A stretch of DNA of 43,479 nt, from the NCBI GenBank assembly GCA_946803715.1, contig CAMPET010000017.1, forward strand, positions 290,403 through 333,881. Direction: 5' to 3'. A program made the translations under genes and the position numbers. Source of the stretch: Beroe ovata (taxonomy: Eukaryota > Ctenophora > Nuda > Beroida > Beroidae). Under the pieces are notes generated by a model. The model did no database searches, was not told the DNA's origin, and was given only the letters and a program-made list of their open reading frames with translations. Each line of letters begins with the position of its first letter. Positions within the stretch are counted from its first letter, which is position 1. This document shows positions 11,554 to 24,091 of this stretch, piece after piece.

Positions 11554-13173
11554 TTCATCAAGACTTGGCTAGAATCGCAATTCCGACGACAGTTCACTCC
11601 TATACGGAACAACAACAACAACAGCAGCAACAATGACTGGAAATAATGCTGTGATGTGTTGAAGTGTACATAGTACTCGATTGCTACAGTAATTACAAAA
11701 TGTACTTCATTTGCACGTGTGGAACTATAACCGTCACCATGACATCGTGCTGTATATACATCAACATTCATGACCCTTCCTCAGTCATCAAGGGAGCTTC
11801 TTATCTTACGCAGAATACTTCTATGTTTTCAGTGACATACGATCATTTGACAACACGTCATTATATATTGTGTTGCACATTCAACGCGCAGTAGCTCATT
11901 GCACATCGATCTAACAAAAACTCACAATTCATGGGATATAATGATGTTAAACCTAACGACAAATGTTCAAGGCGCCATTCACATGAGTCACGTGACTTTG
12001 CATCACGTGACCCCATGTGTTACAGTGTGTTTTATCACCCTAGAGATTGATGGGAAGTTTGAACCAAATGATCTTGACCTCAACATAATAAGTATACATT
12101 TCAGATTGACGTAAGAGAAAGGGTTGACTCAAAGAGTGGTCTTTCAAGTCAAACGTCAGAGTTTCAAGAAACGTCGACTTTTTGTGGATAATAACATGAC
12201 GCTTTTGTCCGAACTTTTAGCTGATGTTTTAGACTTTAACGCGTGCACATATTGTACGCTGCTTGGGAGTTAACGTACAGCGTGTTAAGATGTTAATTTT
12301 TCACTGAGAACTTTGATTATTTCATCAGTGTTTGTATATTATCGTCTCTGTACGCGAAGTCAGAAGAGCGTGTCTTTCTCGATTATATTTCTCCATGGAT
12401 CTGGATGTTCAGTCAGTCGTCTATACACATAGATGGTCAGCCTTAAATTAAATGAAATTCTGGGAAATCGATTGTTATTAAGGACTTAAAATTTAATCAG
12501 GTCCATTGCATAGGAATATATTAATTTAACTTTGGATAACTATCTATCTCATTTGATTTACGGAGAAATTATCAATATCATTATATATTTGAGGTGAATT
12601 CATGAATCAAGCTAAGCTCTGGTTTATCCGTTTTCCACTTTACCTTGTTTAACCCAGTTTTCTGTCTTGTAATCCTGAACAATTCTGGTTCTGATCAATG
12701 GTTCTGAACAGTTCATTCTTCTAGGTAACTAATGAGGGTACTTGTCGGACTTGGTGATGATGTGGTCAGCATATTGCATAATTATTGGACAGAAATGCAT
12801 AAATATGCGAAATTCTATCCTCTACACCATGGACATCGATTTCTCGAATTCGAAAAGTGGTATTATTTTCAACGACAAAACTTTTGTGAGCGGTTTTGTC
12901 TCCTCGAGCTCCCAGTTTGAAGCTTACTTTTCCGAGAGATTCTTCGTTTTTGACGTTTTTCAAGAGGATTCTTCTTTATTTGCTCTTTTTGAAAGGCCTT
13001 TCAAAATACATGTCTTTTAAAATGCATGTCTATTGTTTAAGCCAGGCAAACCCTATGGCTAGAACCTTCGCGTGAAGCACCGTATGAAGAACCAAGTGTC
13101 ATTTACAATTTATAAACATGAATATTCAAACGGCAGCAATTTGGTCAACTAAAAATGAATAATCATAAAGACA

Positions 13174-13402
13174 CAGAAGTTATGTGTGTGTGTGTGTGTT
13201 GTGTTTTTGTATCTGTGACTTGTGTTCCTGTGTATCTGCGTTAGTGTCTGTGCAACAGTGTCCGTGTATTATANGTGTGTGTGTGTGTGTGTGTCTGTGT
13301 CTGTGTCTGTGTATGTGTGTCTGTGTCTGTGTCTGTGTAACACAGTGTGTTTGTTTGTACCTAATCCTATGTCAGCATGTTTGTGTGTCCGGGTCTGTGT
13401 GA
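13174..13402. repeat. GT-rich microsatellite with gap base
   Basis: Compound (GT)n and (GTGTCT)n tract, with one N at 13274 marking an assembly join or unresolved base. Confidence 0.9.
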
Positions 13403-13663
13403 GCTATCACACAATCACGCATAATTAATGTACGACCGCTCTGATTATCCCTTACCAGAGATCTTGATCTATACGTGGAGTAGCTGAGCGAGACAATTGA
13501 CCGTGACGAGCTCGTGTGAGACAGGTGTAATTGTTACTATTTTCCCCCGTACCTCCAGCCCTCCTTACATAATTTCACGATCACTTGAAAGTTGAGCCCA
13601 GATTGCGTCCATAATTTGAGCCTAGACAGTTTTATCTATGACACTTTTAGACACACGTGTCAC

Positions 13664-13704
13664 ACACCCACACACACACACACACACACACCCACACACA
13701 CACA
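13664..13704. repeat. (CA)n microsatellite
   Basis: Near-pure CACACA tract with a few C insertions, immediately left of a dispersed repeat copy. Confidence 0.9.
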
Positions 13705-13853
13705 AGAAGTCAGACACAGCAGCTCAACTGAAGTACTGTATAGAAACGAGGTATTGTAGGAATTAGAATCAAGAGTTTCTATCAATCCCCTCTCTAGACT
13801 AAATGATGGTCCGAATCCTAACGATCCAAACCCATGGTCCACTCTGGTTCACA

Positions 13854-13862
<9 letters not shown>
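13703..13862 (+). mobile_element. Dispersed repeat copy 1, SINE-like candidate
   Basis: This 160-bp block matches 24092-24256 almost base for base in the same orientation, apart from small indels near the middle. Both copies run into (CA)n on the right; copy 1 also has it on the left. CAGCTCAACTGA (13720-13731) resembles a tRNA gene A box and GGTCCGAATCC (13808-13818) matches the B-box consensus GGTTCGANNCC at all but one defined position, hinting at pol III ancestry. The roughly 85-nt spacing is longer than usual. A microsatellite-linked non-coding repeat is the alternative. Confidence 0.55.

Positions 13863-13884
<22 letters not shown>
13855..13884. repeat. (CA)n tail after dispersed repeat
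   Basis: CA dinucleotide run directly attached to the right end of dispersed repeat copy 1. Confidence 0.9.
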
Positions 13885-13887
<3 letters not shown>

Positions 13888-14113
13888 AACACATGAGTAG
13901 TTAGTACTTGTAGTGAGCACCTAGTGTAAACAGCCCTAACCTGACATTAGCCGATGTTGCATGCCGCTCACTCACTATGGCAATGACACTCGAACACCAG
14001 TGTCATGCATCAAGTGCCGCCGTCTCATGGGGCTAGCAGCCCTGGCATAGAGAGAGAGTGGTCACGGGGGAGGGTAAAGTCACTAGTCAATTTCACTCTA
14101 TATCAGACGCTAC

Positions 14114-14166
14114 AATTGGTAGTCATCACATATTGGTAGTCATCACATGTTGGTGGTCATCACAGC
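14114..14166. repeat. 17-bp tandem repeat, 3 copies
   Basis: Three consecutive units of ATTGGTAGTCATCACAT, the third diverged (GTTGGTGGTCATCACAG). Confidence 0.85.
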
Positions 14167-14173
14167 TGGATAG

Positions 14174-14191
14174 CCATTGCACTTGCAATGG
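14174..14191. repeat. CCATTGC/GCAATGG hairpin
   Basis: Perfect 7-bp inverted repeat with a 4-nt loop, placed between the 17-bp tandem array and the larger hairpin. Confidence 0.8.
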
Positions 14192-14300
14192 TATATAGGG
14201 GCGGGCCACGGGGGTTATGGCAAACTTTAGCAAAGATTTTTTTGCTAAGCCCAAAAAAGTGGGAATTCTTTGCCAAAGTTTGCCTTACCCCCCCTATATA
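14192..14300. repeat. Large imperfect inverted repeat
   Basis: The left arm (14192-14236, TATATAGGGG then GGCAAACTTTAGCAAAGA) is complemented by the right arm (14267-14300, TCTTTGCCAAAGTTTGCC then CCCCTATATA). The arms are about 35-45 nt with a bulge on the left and a roughly 30-nt loop. It could be a miniature foldback element or a transcribed hairpin. No target-site duplication was clear. Confidence 0.7.
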
Positions 14301-15837
14301 CTACTAGTACTACTTCGAAAAGAGCTCTTTTAGTACTCGAATATTTATATCGCGCATTCTTTACAAATACTTACTAAAATAACTTGAATTTAAAGACTTC
14401 GATTTTGACTTTAAATTTGACGACTTTTAATATGATCTTTTATAGCGAAATCAGTCCGACATTCCGAAACTACTGCCTGGATTAGTGGAGAAATGAAGCT
14501 TGATAACTCTTTTAGCATTCCATTTCCAAACTCTAGCATCCAGCATTTCCCATTATTATACGGAAATTAGCGAACCATTCGAATCGAATTACTGAAAGTG
14601 AAATATTTTACCGCACAATTGTTCACGAAACTCGATTTTTTCGCAGAAATTAAATGAAATGAGCGTGCTAGCTACCATTGTGTATGTTGTTTCATCGTTC
14701 CTGTAAAGGAAAATCATGTATTCCTAGCTCTGAATCTGAGTCTGACGAGAAATGCTATATATATTACTCGTTCACTCGGCACTCGGCACTCGTTCAGATT
14801 CCGAACCGACGTTATCGTACTACTATTTAGGCTCGGAAACAATAATGATATGTTAGTTCATCTACAAGGATTATTACTATTAGCACGTATATAATAAAAA
14901 AATATATATAGTACGTATATGATAAAAAAGATACGCAAGACGCTTGTGTATATCCTTCAAACCGTTTCTGCACGTACACACCGCACGTGTAAACTATAGA
15001 ATTCACGGGTACCACGGAATTAAATTCTCACACGTGTTAAAAAGTGGGAAAAGCTGATGGGTTTATTATATGTGTTAGGTATATTAACTCCTTGATGACA
15101 TGTTTTCGTCCGGTTAACAGTGTTTAAGAAGAAGTAATACCTACACCAGCTTTCTGAATTTGGTGTTGATTTCCATGCTTTAGTTTAGGTGTACCACACT
15201 GAGTATTTACACAGCTGGTTTATAGTGATTTGAATTCAGAGCAACGGTCACATCTGTCATCTTAATCTGGTGTGAGCTCTTTAGTTCATAGAAATAGCGC
15301 GTTATCATCGCGGTTTAGTGATTTAACTGAGCAATTGCAGTTCGTCATCAATCAAATAAGATCTCACTATGAGTGATGAATAAGATTTGTTCGATTCGAG
15401 GACCTTTCAAGAGGACCTATCGATCTTGTGTCTTGTCAAGATTGTCCTAAATTTGTTCACAACGGGTTATGCTATTATACATGTGAACTGTGATAGCAGA
15501 ATAAGAGCGTGTTAACTCTTCATAATTGTGTGTTTAACTTTAACTAAAGAATAAAAAGCAGAGCATGACGCTGCATGTCAAATAGTCGTTTGATATTTTG
15601 TCGCGTTAATATTATATGGTTCATAAATCATCGCATCGTTGATTATTTTGCCTTCAATAGATATGACTCAGAATTTGCCCATTTGAACTCTTTAATATTC
15701 TCGTCAATAATTGCCTTGATTTCCGGTCACCGTGATCATGTCCTCATTTGATTCATATACTCCAGCTGTTAATCAATAGCTAAAATTTCAAACATAAAGC
15801 AAGAGAAATCCATTGGAGCATACGCCGCGTTTCGATA

Positions 15838-15955
15838 GAATTTCTGAACATCAAATTTCTGAAAATCGAATTTCAGAAAATCAAATTTCAATTTCTGAGC
15901 ATCCAATTTCTGAACATTGGATTTCTGAACATTGAATCAGAAATTCTATCTAAAA
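15838..15955. repeat. Short degenerate tandem repeat (AATTTCTGAACAT)
   Basis: At least seven variants of (A/G)AATTTCTGAACATC and AATTTCAGAAAATC follow one another with 13-16 bp period. Confidence 0.8.
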
Positions 15956-16033
15956 ATGTAGGTAATATACAAGTTCTTTGAAAGCACCTAAATTTTCCCG
16001 CTGGAAGCTGTCAGAAAACCGCAAGAGTTGCAT

Positions 16034-16043
16034 ATTATAAAAG
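16034..16043 (+). promoter_or_regulatory. TATA-box-like site
   Basis: ATTATAAAAGG is a good TATA match in an otherwise unassigned stretch. Downstream sequence has two related copies of AAACTTCATTTACTTG (16202, 16264) but no convincing coding exon. It is a weak promoter candidate only. Confidence 0.2.
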
Positions 16044-17289
16044 GAGCCGATCCACGGAGTTCACTAGAACTATCTAATCTCATCCAAAGCTACTACAAGA
16101 GTCATTTAATAGCAAACTCTCAAATCACAGCTTTGTGTTACAGTCCATTTGACATGAGTATTTATCAGTCAACTGCGGAGTGACGACCTACTTATAACAG
16201 GAAACTTCATTTACTTGTAGTTGATTCGAATTTTTGTGCGTCCAAAATTCACGTTGCAACTATAAACTTCGCTTACTTGTTGTTTATTATTATGGTTGGT
16301 TTTTGTCTGTCCAAAATTGTCCAAAACGATTTGTGGTTTGTGAAATTGAATAAACTTATTCCCCATCCTTTTTGCATAGTACATAGCCATCTTTTGTCCA
16401 TTTTCTTAGGAGGTTTTCGACATATGCATATATTCAAACAGGGCATAACATCAGAGCACAGGACCGTCTCAAAAGGATCGACTCAATTACCTACCACCTA
16501 CAGCCCGACTTCTGTTTCACAATAGTGACCTATGTATTCCGCCCGATGAATTGTGACAATTCCTTTGTGATGTGCTGCGGCTGCTCAAATTTAATCCAGG
16601 AGCAATTTGGTGGTCACGTGACCAATGTCCATTTTCATTTTGGTACATCCGAGCTCACTCACTCGCGTATTGACGTAGTGTCTCAATGTCAACTTTCATT
16701 TTGTGAAGCAGGTAGTCAATCTCACCAATTGTCCTTTTGTAGGATTAAGAATAGTAGCGACTAGCGCCCTAATAAACTCTGCCGGACAAATCTATTCATT
16801 TTCTGCGAATGATTTTGCTGCGAATTTCCGCGTGGATAATATTCTGCACGTGCATTCTCACTCTTCAAGTTTACGCACGTGTGCGCGCGCAAACCAAACA
16901 ATCTTGCGCGCGCCATCTATCCACCTTCGTAGATTTAGTTTTGTCAAATTACGCAAGAAGGTTCGTTTCTTTGGCTATAGCACGTTTTTTGGCTATAGTT
17001 CGTTTCTTTGGCTCTTGTCCAAAATCGCAACTTTTCTATCTTTTCTGTCCACGTTTCAACTTTCATCAACGTATATACTTTATACAATCAATACACAATA
17101 CACATGACGTATATCTGGCATACATTATACATCAACATGTGAAGATTGCCAGCTTTTGATGATGTTATAATATACACGTCCCAGGGTTTTCTCTGATTAA
17201 TCACCGCATATTATTTTGTACACGCTTGACACACGACACCTCTGGCATAAAATGCGGATTTCAATTTCATACTACCGATGTGTACAATG

Positions 17290-17292
17290 CGC

Positions 17293-17327
<35 letters not shown>

Positions 17328-17390
17328 TGTGTCTGTCTNNNNNNNNNNNNNNNNNNNNNNNNNNNNGTGTGTGTGTGTGTGTGTGTACTC
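17290..17390. repeat. (GT)n microsatellite containing a 28-N gap
   Basis: GT dinucleotide repeats flank N positions 17339-17366. The gap is probably a collapsed or unsequenced part of the same microsatellite. Confidence 0.95.
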
Positions 17391-17447
17391 TAACTCAATC
17401 ACCAGCCCCTCAAGATTGCTTGATCTTCTAATACATGCAAATGCTTG

Positions 17448-17705
17448 TTAATATTTGAAACAGCGCCCCTCCAATTTTGCTAAGCACATACCTATCGACA
17501 TTCCATCTAGGTAACGCAATCGCTGTTCAGAAGTTAGTGCCCGCAATCTAATCACGATTTCGTGATACGCTTCCTTGTGTAAATCCACGTGTAATTTTTT
17601 GTAAAATCCACGCTTTTTGTTCAATCTTCCTGCTGTGGATTGCGTTCTCGCCATGTGCTGAATGTTGCTAATTGTTTCGTCTACATCTGCCGTCACGTCT
17701 ATGAC
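17448..17705 (-). CDS. Candidate coding exon, unrecognised
   Basis: An open frame begins at an acceptor-like TTATTAGGGACAG (exon from 17705). It reads VIDVTADVDETISNIQHM, then a basic, helical-looking stretch (RLNKKRGFYKKLHVDLHK), to a TAA at 17448. A possible donor, ATAG|GTATGT, lies at 17491/17492. No ATG begins this frame, so it would be an internal or terminal exon of a minus-strand gene. Composition looks like real protein, but I cannot name a family or find a compatible upstream exon: the one at 17860-17884 fails on phase. Confidence 0.35.
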   Translation of the reverse strand, partial: VIDVTADVDETISNIQHMARTQSTAGRLNKKRGFYKKLHVDLHKEAYHEIVIRLRALTSEQRLRYLDGMSIGMCLAKLEGRCFKY

Positions 17706-18682
17706 CTGTCCCTAATAAAACCAAATCGCTCGATCCAAAAACGTCCATTTCCTGGATCAAAACCGTGACGAATCTCACAAATCTCACTGATGATGCCTCC
17801 GTCTGATTTGGGCCTAAGTGCAATATTGAATGACAAAACACAAGACGGTCGTTTATACATACCTATGACGTAATCAATGATCACCTCAATATAACACAGA
17901 TGTAAATGTCAGTATCACGTGTGCCCAGTGCCATTATATTGTTTTCCTTGTGAGGCGGCACTGGTGCCACGCCTTTATTTGTGAATCAGACAGTCACGTG
18001 GAAATATGGGATTTCCTAACTCTAGTTTTGAACGCCAGCTGCTCACTCGGTACACACGTGGCTAAATTAGCTGTAGTTAAGAACACTTCTATTGAACTCA
18101 AAGAGTGCCTCTTTGCTCGTTCAGTGTCACATTCATTTCGATCTTAATTCTATTTATGAATCTTGATTCGAATCACACTCTGAATTCTAAGACCATTTTG
18201 TGATTTTCTATTTCCACAATTCTGCATAATATCAAGAAAATTGTGTATAAAAAGTGTGTATGTACAAGGGATACATTTCGTTCAGATACACTCCGTGTAT
18301 AATAGTGTACACTTCTGCTCAATGTGTTACAAATTTCACTGAGCTTCACAATATGAATCATTGATCAGTACGTCACTGCAGCACACGCATAAGATAATCC
18401 ACAAATGTTCATACAATACGACGCATAATTTATTCACATAATATGATTTCAATGATTTCTCGACATTTTGTGCGATTGATTTTGTCCATTCTTTGAATAT
18501 TTGTGATTCCAAACGGCAAACTTTTATCTATATTTCCAAAGAAGAGCTGACCATTTTAAGATACTCGAATGATTAGCAAGTAGCACAACAATCAATTTCC
18601 AGGTGACGAGGACGAATCTTCCCTAAATATTCTCGCCAAAATGTAACTACATGCTTGTTCGAAAAATAAATGTTCAAAATTT
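17706..18682. other. No gene seen
   Basis: AT-rich sequence with scattered short ORFs and CACGTG words near 17914, 17994 and 18056. No exon with both splice context and protein-like content was found. Confidence 0.45.
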
Positions 18683-19054
18683 CATCTAAATAATAAGATA
18701 GGAGCTCATCTAGCCATCTCTCTCTCTTGTATTTTATGAGCAGCAACATCTCTACCCATTTCATTTAGATAAATAGCCAGAGCTCTTTCATGCATAAATG
18801 GAGCATATATTTAAGTACATTTTCTACGTCCGATCTTAACCATTCTCCTGTTACTATAACAGCTAGTTTGGTTTGTTGCCTTTGTCGCTGCTACTTTTGT
18901 ACCTACTATCCACTGACGATATTTCTAGAGGGATATTTTCCTCGAATTTTGACGTGAGGAAATGATGGGCGTTCCATACAATGCGAATCGCAACGTTCTC
19001 CAATTTTGAAATCAATTGTGACAGTCGGTCGAATGTACGAAAATTGACCAACCT
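18683..19054 (-). CDS. Candidate two-exon 3' gene end, unrecognised
   Basis: One exon may run from after CTCCTTTTTAAAG (about 19054) to AGTAG|GTACAAAAG (18909), reading FRTFDRLSQLISKLEN, then FEENIPLEISSVDS. Its phase-2 end joins a second stretch after ATGAAAG (about 18788). That stretch reads ALAIYLNEMGRDVAAHKIQ and EREMAR, then TGA near 18705. The joined reading looks protein-like and phases match, but the second acceptor has a poor pyrimidine tract and no 5' exons were found. Low confidence. Confidence 0.25.
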
Positions 19055-19395
19055 TTAAAAAGGAGAGGAAACCCCCGAAATAGAGAATTGACAATAGGGA
19101 GGAATCTATTACAGCTACTCACATCTATTTAACAGGTGGATCGTTCATGGTGAGTGCTGTCGTTGGGAAGACCAGTTAAAACCCCCTCCTCTCCATTTGA
19201 CCCTCTTTTTTCTTCAAGATTGTTCCTTTGTACCGTCCTGAAGAGATTTGGAGATTGTCAGAAATCAGAGGGATCATCGAAACGGATTTGATTTCCATCT
19301 CAAAAATTACATCCTGATACACTATCACCGATAATAGATCTATAGATAGATCAATCTTTCTGCCTGGCATCGGATTATCACTTATCAGATAATTA

Positions 19396-22300
19396 ATGGG
19401 ATCCCGCGATCATGCCTCTCCTAATCCTATGGATCAAATCAAACGAACTATCCTAAATTTCAAGGTGAAACTCCTCATATGGTACTCTAAACGTCCCGGG
19501 ACAGTTCTAGGTGTTTTGATTTTCACCCTCCTCATTTTCTTCCTATCACGCAATGTCCGCATCACCATAGTGACGTCAGAGGGAGGGGATTACGTCATCA
19601 ACCAGCCACGTGGAAGTGCAAACCCCATGGTACATAGGAAGGAGAGAAATACTGCTCTCCGGAAACTGTTCGATCCAAACTCGCCTATTCTGATAGACTT
19701 ATCCGGTATCAGAGATCCGAATCCGCCCGATTTAGAGGCATACAAGAAGGAACTTTTCAAACAAAACCAGTTTAACACGTGGATAAGTGACCACACTCCA
19801 ATTAACAGACTCCATGACGACTTACGGTCTAGGAGATGTAAAGCACGTGCACTAAACACGTACCTTCCAACACCCGAATTACCGTCCTTATCGATAGTTT
19901 TCATCTTTGTTGACGAGTGTCTGAGTGTACTTCTCCGATCGATCGTGTCGATAATCATCACAACTCCGCCCGAGTTACTTCACGATATTGTCCTCGTGGA
20001 CGATGGGTCAACTCTACCGGAAATGGGCGTCAGGTTGGAAGAGGAACTGGCGATATTTGGAGACCTGACGAGACTCGTGAGGCATGAAGTGAGGTCTGGA
20101 TTGATGGTTGCAAGGACAACCGGTGAGTGGGAGTCGAGTTAACTGTTTTCGTGGAATGTTTTGATCTAGATAATGAGATTTGAGACGTTTGAGTTGTATT
20201 TTTTCGAGCATCTTTTCCTTGTCCCGATACAAACATTCCATCAGATCCCCCTACAATTACAATTCCCATGTGTTTCCCTCCGATTTTGTAATAGCTCCCC
20301 TCATCACCATCTCTTTCTCTCCAGGCGCTAAGCATGCTCGAGGAGATGTTGTCATGTTCCTAGACTCCCACATTGAGGCTACCCCGGGATGGGCGGAGCC
20401 TATCCTAGACAGAATAGCCCGGAATAGGAAAACGGTGATTTGTCGATAATTTGGAATTTGAAATTTTCAAATTGTTCATTTGCCCAGTTCAGAATTTATT
20501 AACGTACCGTATCGATTTAGATTGTAAATTTCTGTAGACTTGACATCATCCAATACTATATTGGATTTAATCCAATATCAAAATCATACCCTTTATTATA
20601 GGTGGTACAGCCAAACATCCCAGCGATTGACCTGGACACATTCGAGTTGACGGAGTCAGTTAATGAGTCACCTAACGCTCATGCTACTATGGGCGGATTT
20701 TCATGGGACATGGTCTTCAGGTTAACAAAAGGCTTCATTATTTCAAAATCACGCTCGTTCAGTCTCAAAATTTCGTAATTTGAAAGAATATAATTTTCTA
20801 TTTCTAGTATCGTGCGCTCAGTTTTATGAAAACTGAGTAAAATTATTGATAACTGATCATTATCTGACCCATTATCTAATCACCTCATTATCTAATCACC
20901 TCATGTTTCCGCAGGTGGCGAGGGCTCACCGACCGTGAAGTTTCCCGTCGAAAAGGCGACAACAGCGCCGAAATTCTATCTCCGACAATGGCAGGTGGAC
21001 TTTTCGCCATGGACCGGAAGTACTTCTTCGAGCTCGGCGCGTACGACACGGACATGGACATTTGGGGCGCGGAAAATCTGGAAATCTCATTCCGTATCTG
21101 GATGTGTGGCGGAGTCCTGGAGATAAACACGTGCAGTACAGTCGCGCACGTGTACAGAAAAACATTTCCGTACAGCTCGAAAAAGGACGTGGGACATAAG
21201 AATGCTAAACGGTTGGCTGAGGTGTGGCTAGACGACTATAAGGAGTTTTTCTACCAGGTCTCCCCCCAGGCGCGTAGTGTTGATATGGGCGATATATCCG
21301 ACAGGCTGGCGGTCAGAGAGCGCCTACAGTGCAAGCCATTCCAGTGAGTTGTGCAGATCTTATTCGTTCTTGTGTAAATAAAAAGTTGTCTAGATTGCGA
21401 TAATTTCCCAAGCTAAACCATTAATCCAATCAAACAACTTCCGAAATGCCCGATTACTATGCCTCAATTTCAAGTCCACCTGGGTCCTGACCCCATAACT
21501 CACCCCCTCATATTCCCACCCTAACCCCCTCGCTCCCCAGGTGGTTTCTGGACAATGTCTACCCGGAGGCAGTAGTCCCGAGCAAGGACTACATTGCTCA
21601 CGGAGAGATTCGGAACATGGGACAAAAGACCCGGTGTGTGGATAACTTGGGGGGCTGGACCCCTCCCGCCCGAATTGGAATGTATGGATGGTGAGTCGAT
21701 TTTAACTTTTTTTTTCATAATTTTACGTTTTCTTATTATTTCACTTTTTTATTGTAGAGCAAGGTAGTTTTTGGATGTGAACTTTATCATAAGTGTGGAG
21801 AGTGGGATGATTATCATCCAAAAAATTCACAAAAATGTGATAATTTCCTAAATTTAGCTTAATCTAGAAGAATTTTTTCAAATTTGCTGCTATTATTCAG
21901 AAAAATTCCGCTATCCCAGTCATGTTACTTACACTTGAGGTCATTAGTCAGAGTTAAGAACCATTTTATTGTGTTTCTTACGCGCTTAACAGATACACAG
22001 ACAAATACACACGCACACAAACACACACACAAACAAGCACACACACACACAGTACACACACAAACACACACAAACAAGCACACACAAACAAGCACACAAA
22101 CAAGCACACACTCACGCACACACACACAGTACACGCCTCGCTCCACAGAAAATCCCTCATTAAACACTCATTATATCCCCATCATCATTTTCCAAGAGTC
22201 AACTAAAGATCTTACATGACAGCTCATTTGAATAGCCCCATCGAACTATGTGAATGAGTGTAATACTTGAGAACTGATTTATTCATTGAATTCTGGAATT

Positions 22301-23177
22301 CAGTACAACAACAAACTATCATGATAGGTAAAAGCTCCTTCTCAAGAATTCTCGCTCAGAGTCAGATTCATAATAATATCATCAATACCTCATCGTTGCG
22401 AATTTGAGCTCCTCTAAGTCTAACACCCCACCGGACCGGTCGACACTGGTGCGACACTTTTGTTACTATGTCAATGTATAATCCCGGGGACTCTTTTCAG
22501 CCACAGTATGGGCGGGTCCCAGTACTGGCAGTATATCCGGGAAAGCCGGGAAATCAAACAGTCACAGAACGCGGATTACTGTATGGATGCCGTGACGAGG
22601 GAGCAGGTTCAGTTGGCAAATTGCCATGGACAGAAGGGAAACCAGGAGTGGATCATGAACAAGGTATGACGAGAATTACAAAATTTACTAAATTTGATTT
22701 AACTTAGATAACTAAATTAAACTTAGATTAAATTTAACTTAGATTACTAATCTACCAATCTACTTAGATTACCAATCTACTTAGATTACCAATCTACTTA
22801 GATTACTTATCTACCATGAATTATTCAAACGGTTTCTAGATTTGGCATACTGCGGGTAATTGATAATGTAAGAAATGCTGAAAAATATGAGACTTACCAT
22901 TTGTTCCCTGGAGTTGGTATGGAGGCTTTAGTCCTCGATCCGAATCCCCATGCCTTTACCTAGTCATACCTAAAGAGAGAAAAAACGATTTGAATCACTT
23001 CATACCATAATAACATCTCATATGAACAGTTACACTTCTCTTCAGAAAGGAGAGATTAAGACGGGAGGCGGCAGCTGTCTAAGCCACGACGGCAGTTACC
23101 TCATAATCGAGCAGTGTGACGGATCGGCGAATCAGCGGTGGCAGTGGGGTTTCACATTTGTGGAGTTAGACTCTTAA
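19396..23177 (+). CDS. Polypeptide N-acetylgalactosaminyltransferase
   Basis: Seven exons: 19396-20122, 20325-20434, 20602-20720, 20915-21343, 21541-21691, 22501-22663, 23046-23177; about 609 residues. It is a Golgi type II enzyme that starts mucin-type O-glycosylation by moving GalNAc from UDP-GalNAc to Ser/Thr. Residues about 34-52 are the membrane anchor. Catalytic landmarks are LVDDGST, the metal-binding D256-S-H258, the Gal/GalNAc-T motif W369-GAEN and HVYR (397-400). A C-terminal ricin-type lectin domain follows (RCVDN, then SCLSHDG and QRWQW). Exon 5 as given is one base too long to keep frame between CVDNLG and RIGMYG; the extra base falls in the G6/C5 runs near 21648-21664. Start: ATG 19396, with CACTTATCAG ending 7 nt before it. 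The exact GALNT paralogue is not assigned. Confidence 0.92.
21991..22132. repeat. (CA)n-rich repeat in GalNAc-transferase intron 5
   Basis: Imperfect CACACA tract with AAACAAGCACACA subrepeats, entirely intronic. Minus-strand Cys/Val-rich ORFs across it are artefacts of the repeat. Confidence 0.9.
22684..22815. repeat. 17-bp tandem repeat in intron 6
   Basis: Units of ACCAATCTACTTAGATT are repeated several times after an older, diverged AACTTAGATTAAATTT array. Confidence 0.85.
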
Positions 23178-24091
23178 CAAAAACCATTGATATCACGTGT
23201 TTTAACGTGCATCAGAATAAAACGTGTCAGAGGGTTACATATTTTCTCACTTTGTTATCTGATATTTTGTCAATTGCTTTTTAATCTCTCATAGTGAATA
23301 TATGGTGAAGATCAATGAGTTTTAATTCGTATGTGTATTAGCACATTGCAGTCGAGTTGAGAGCCACGCCCAAATTAGAGCATGATAAAATAACCAGATT
23401 TTACTCTCGAGACCAATGAATTTACCGATTGCAGACTACTTAATCTACAGTCACAATATTACAGTCTACTACATTGACTTTATATAACAGCATATACAGG
23501 GGAAATACTGAAATAGACATTGAGGAATATGGATGAGTAGAGATCACTATTATATGCACGTTAACAAATCGCTTATTAATGGAGGTCACGTGATTAATAT
23601 GTATTATTGATGGAAGGAACTTAGCAAATTCTTAATGCGATCAAGATCAAGTCGGCGATACGAAATTGAAAATAACACTGACAGAATAATTAGACTCTGA
23701 AGAAGATTATTCATTACATTCTGTACAACATTTTCACTTCTTAAAGCAATCCTAAAGTCAAATAAACTGAACGTGGAATGTAGCTTAGCCTAGTTTACTT
23801 TATTTCCTTCTTCATTATTCAAATACAGATTAGTCAATTAAAATTTGCAATCTGAGAATTAAACGAAATGAACAATATGCCCTACATAGCGACTATAACT
23901 ATAAGATGTTTATGAGTGAGAAACTCGACTCAAAAGTTTCGAAACGTAAAGCTCTGAGCGCAAAATCAATATTAATTGACACTGAGCATCAAGCTATTCA
24001 AGAAAGAAATTACAGACTTGCCATTTCCTGATCATGCATGAATCTGACCGTCGATCAGTGACAGTTACAATGTTCCGTGAGAGACTTCGTT

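Larger units (their letters stand above)
11554..17447. other. Gene-poor, repeat-rich region
   Basis: No gene can be supported in almost 6 kb. It holds microsatellites, simple tandem arrays, a dispersed repeat copy (13703-13862), an imperfect hairpin (14192-14300), three TCACGTGA octamers (11988, 12003, 16614) and a TATA-like site (16034-16043). ORFs at 12742-13020 and 16703-17107 are open but show no family resemblance or bounded exon structure; a lineage-specific gene cannot be excluded. Confidence 0.5.

Noticed and set aside
13184-13428. Cys/Val-rich ORFs
   Set aside because: Translations of a GT microsatellite with an N; no coding signal.
13720-13818. A functional tRNA gene
   Set aside because: Only A- and B-box-like words are present; no acceptor stem or anticodon arm can be folded, so at most a tRNA-derived repeat.
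16703-17159. Two long overlapping plus-strand ORFs
   Set aside because: Different frames of the same AT/Phe-rich stretch with internal repeats; no recognisable protein or exon borders.
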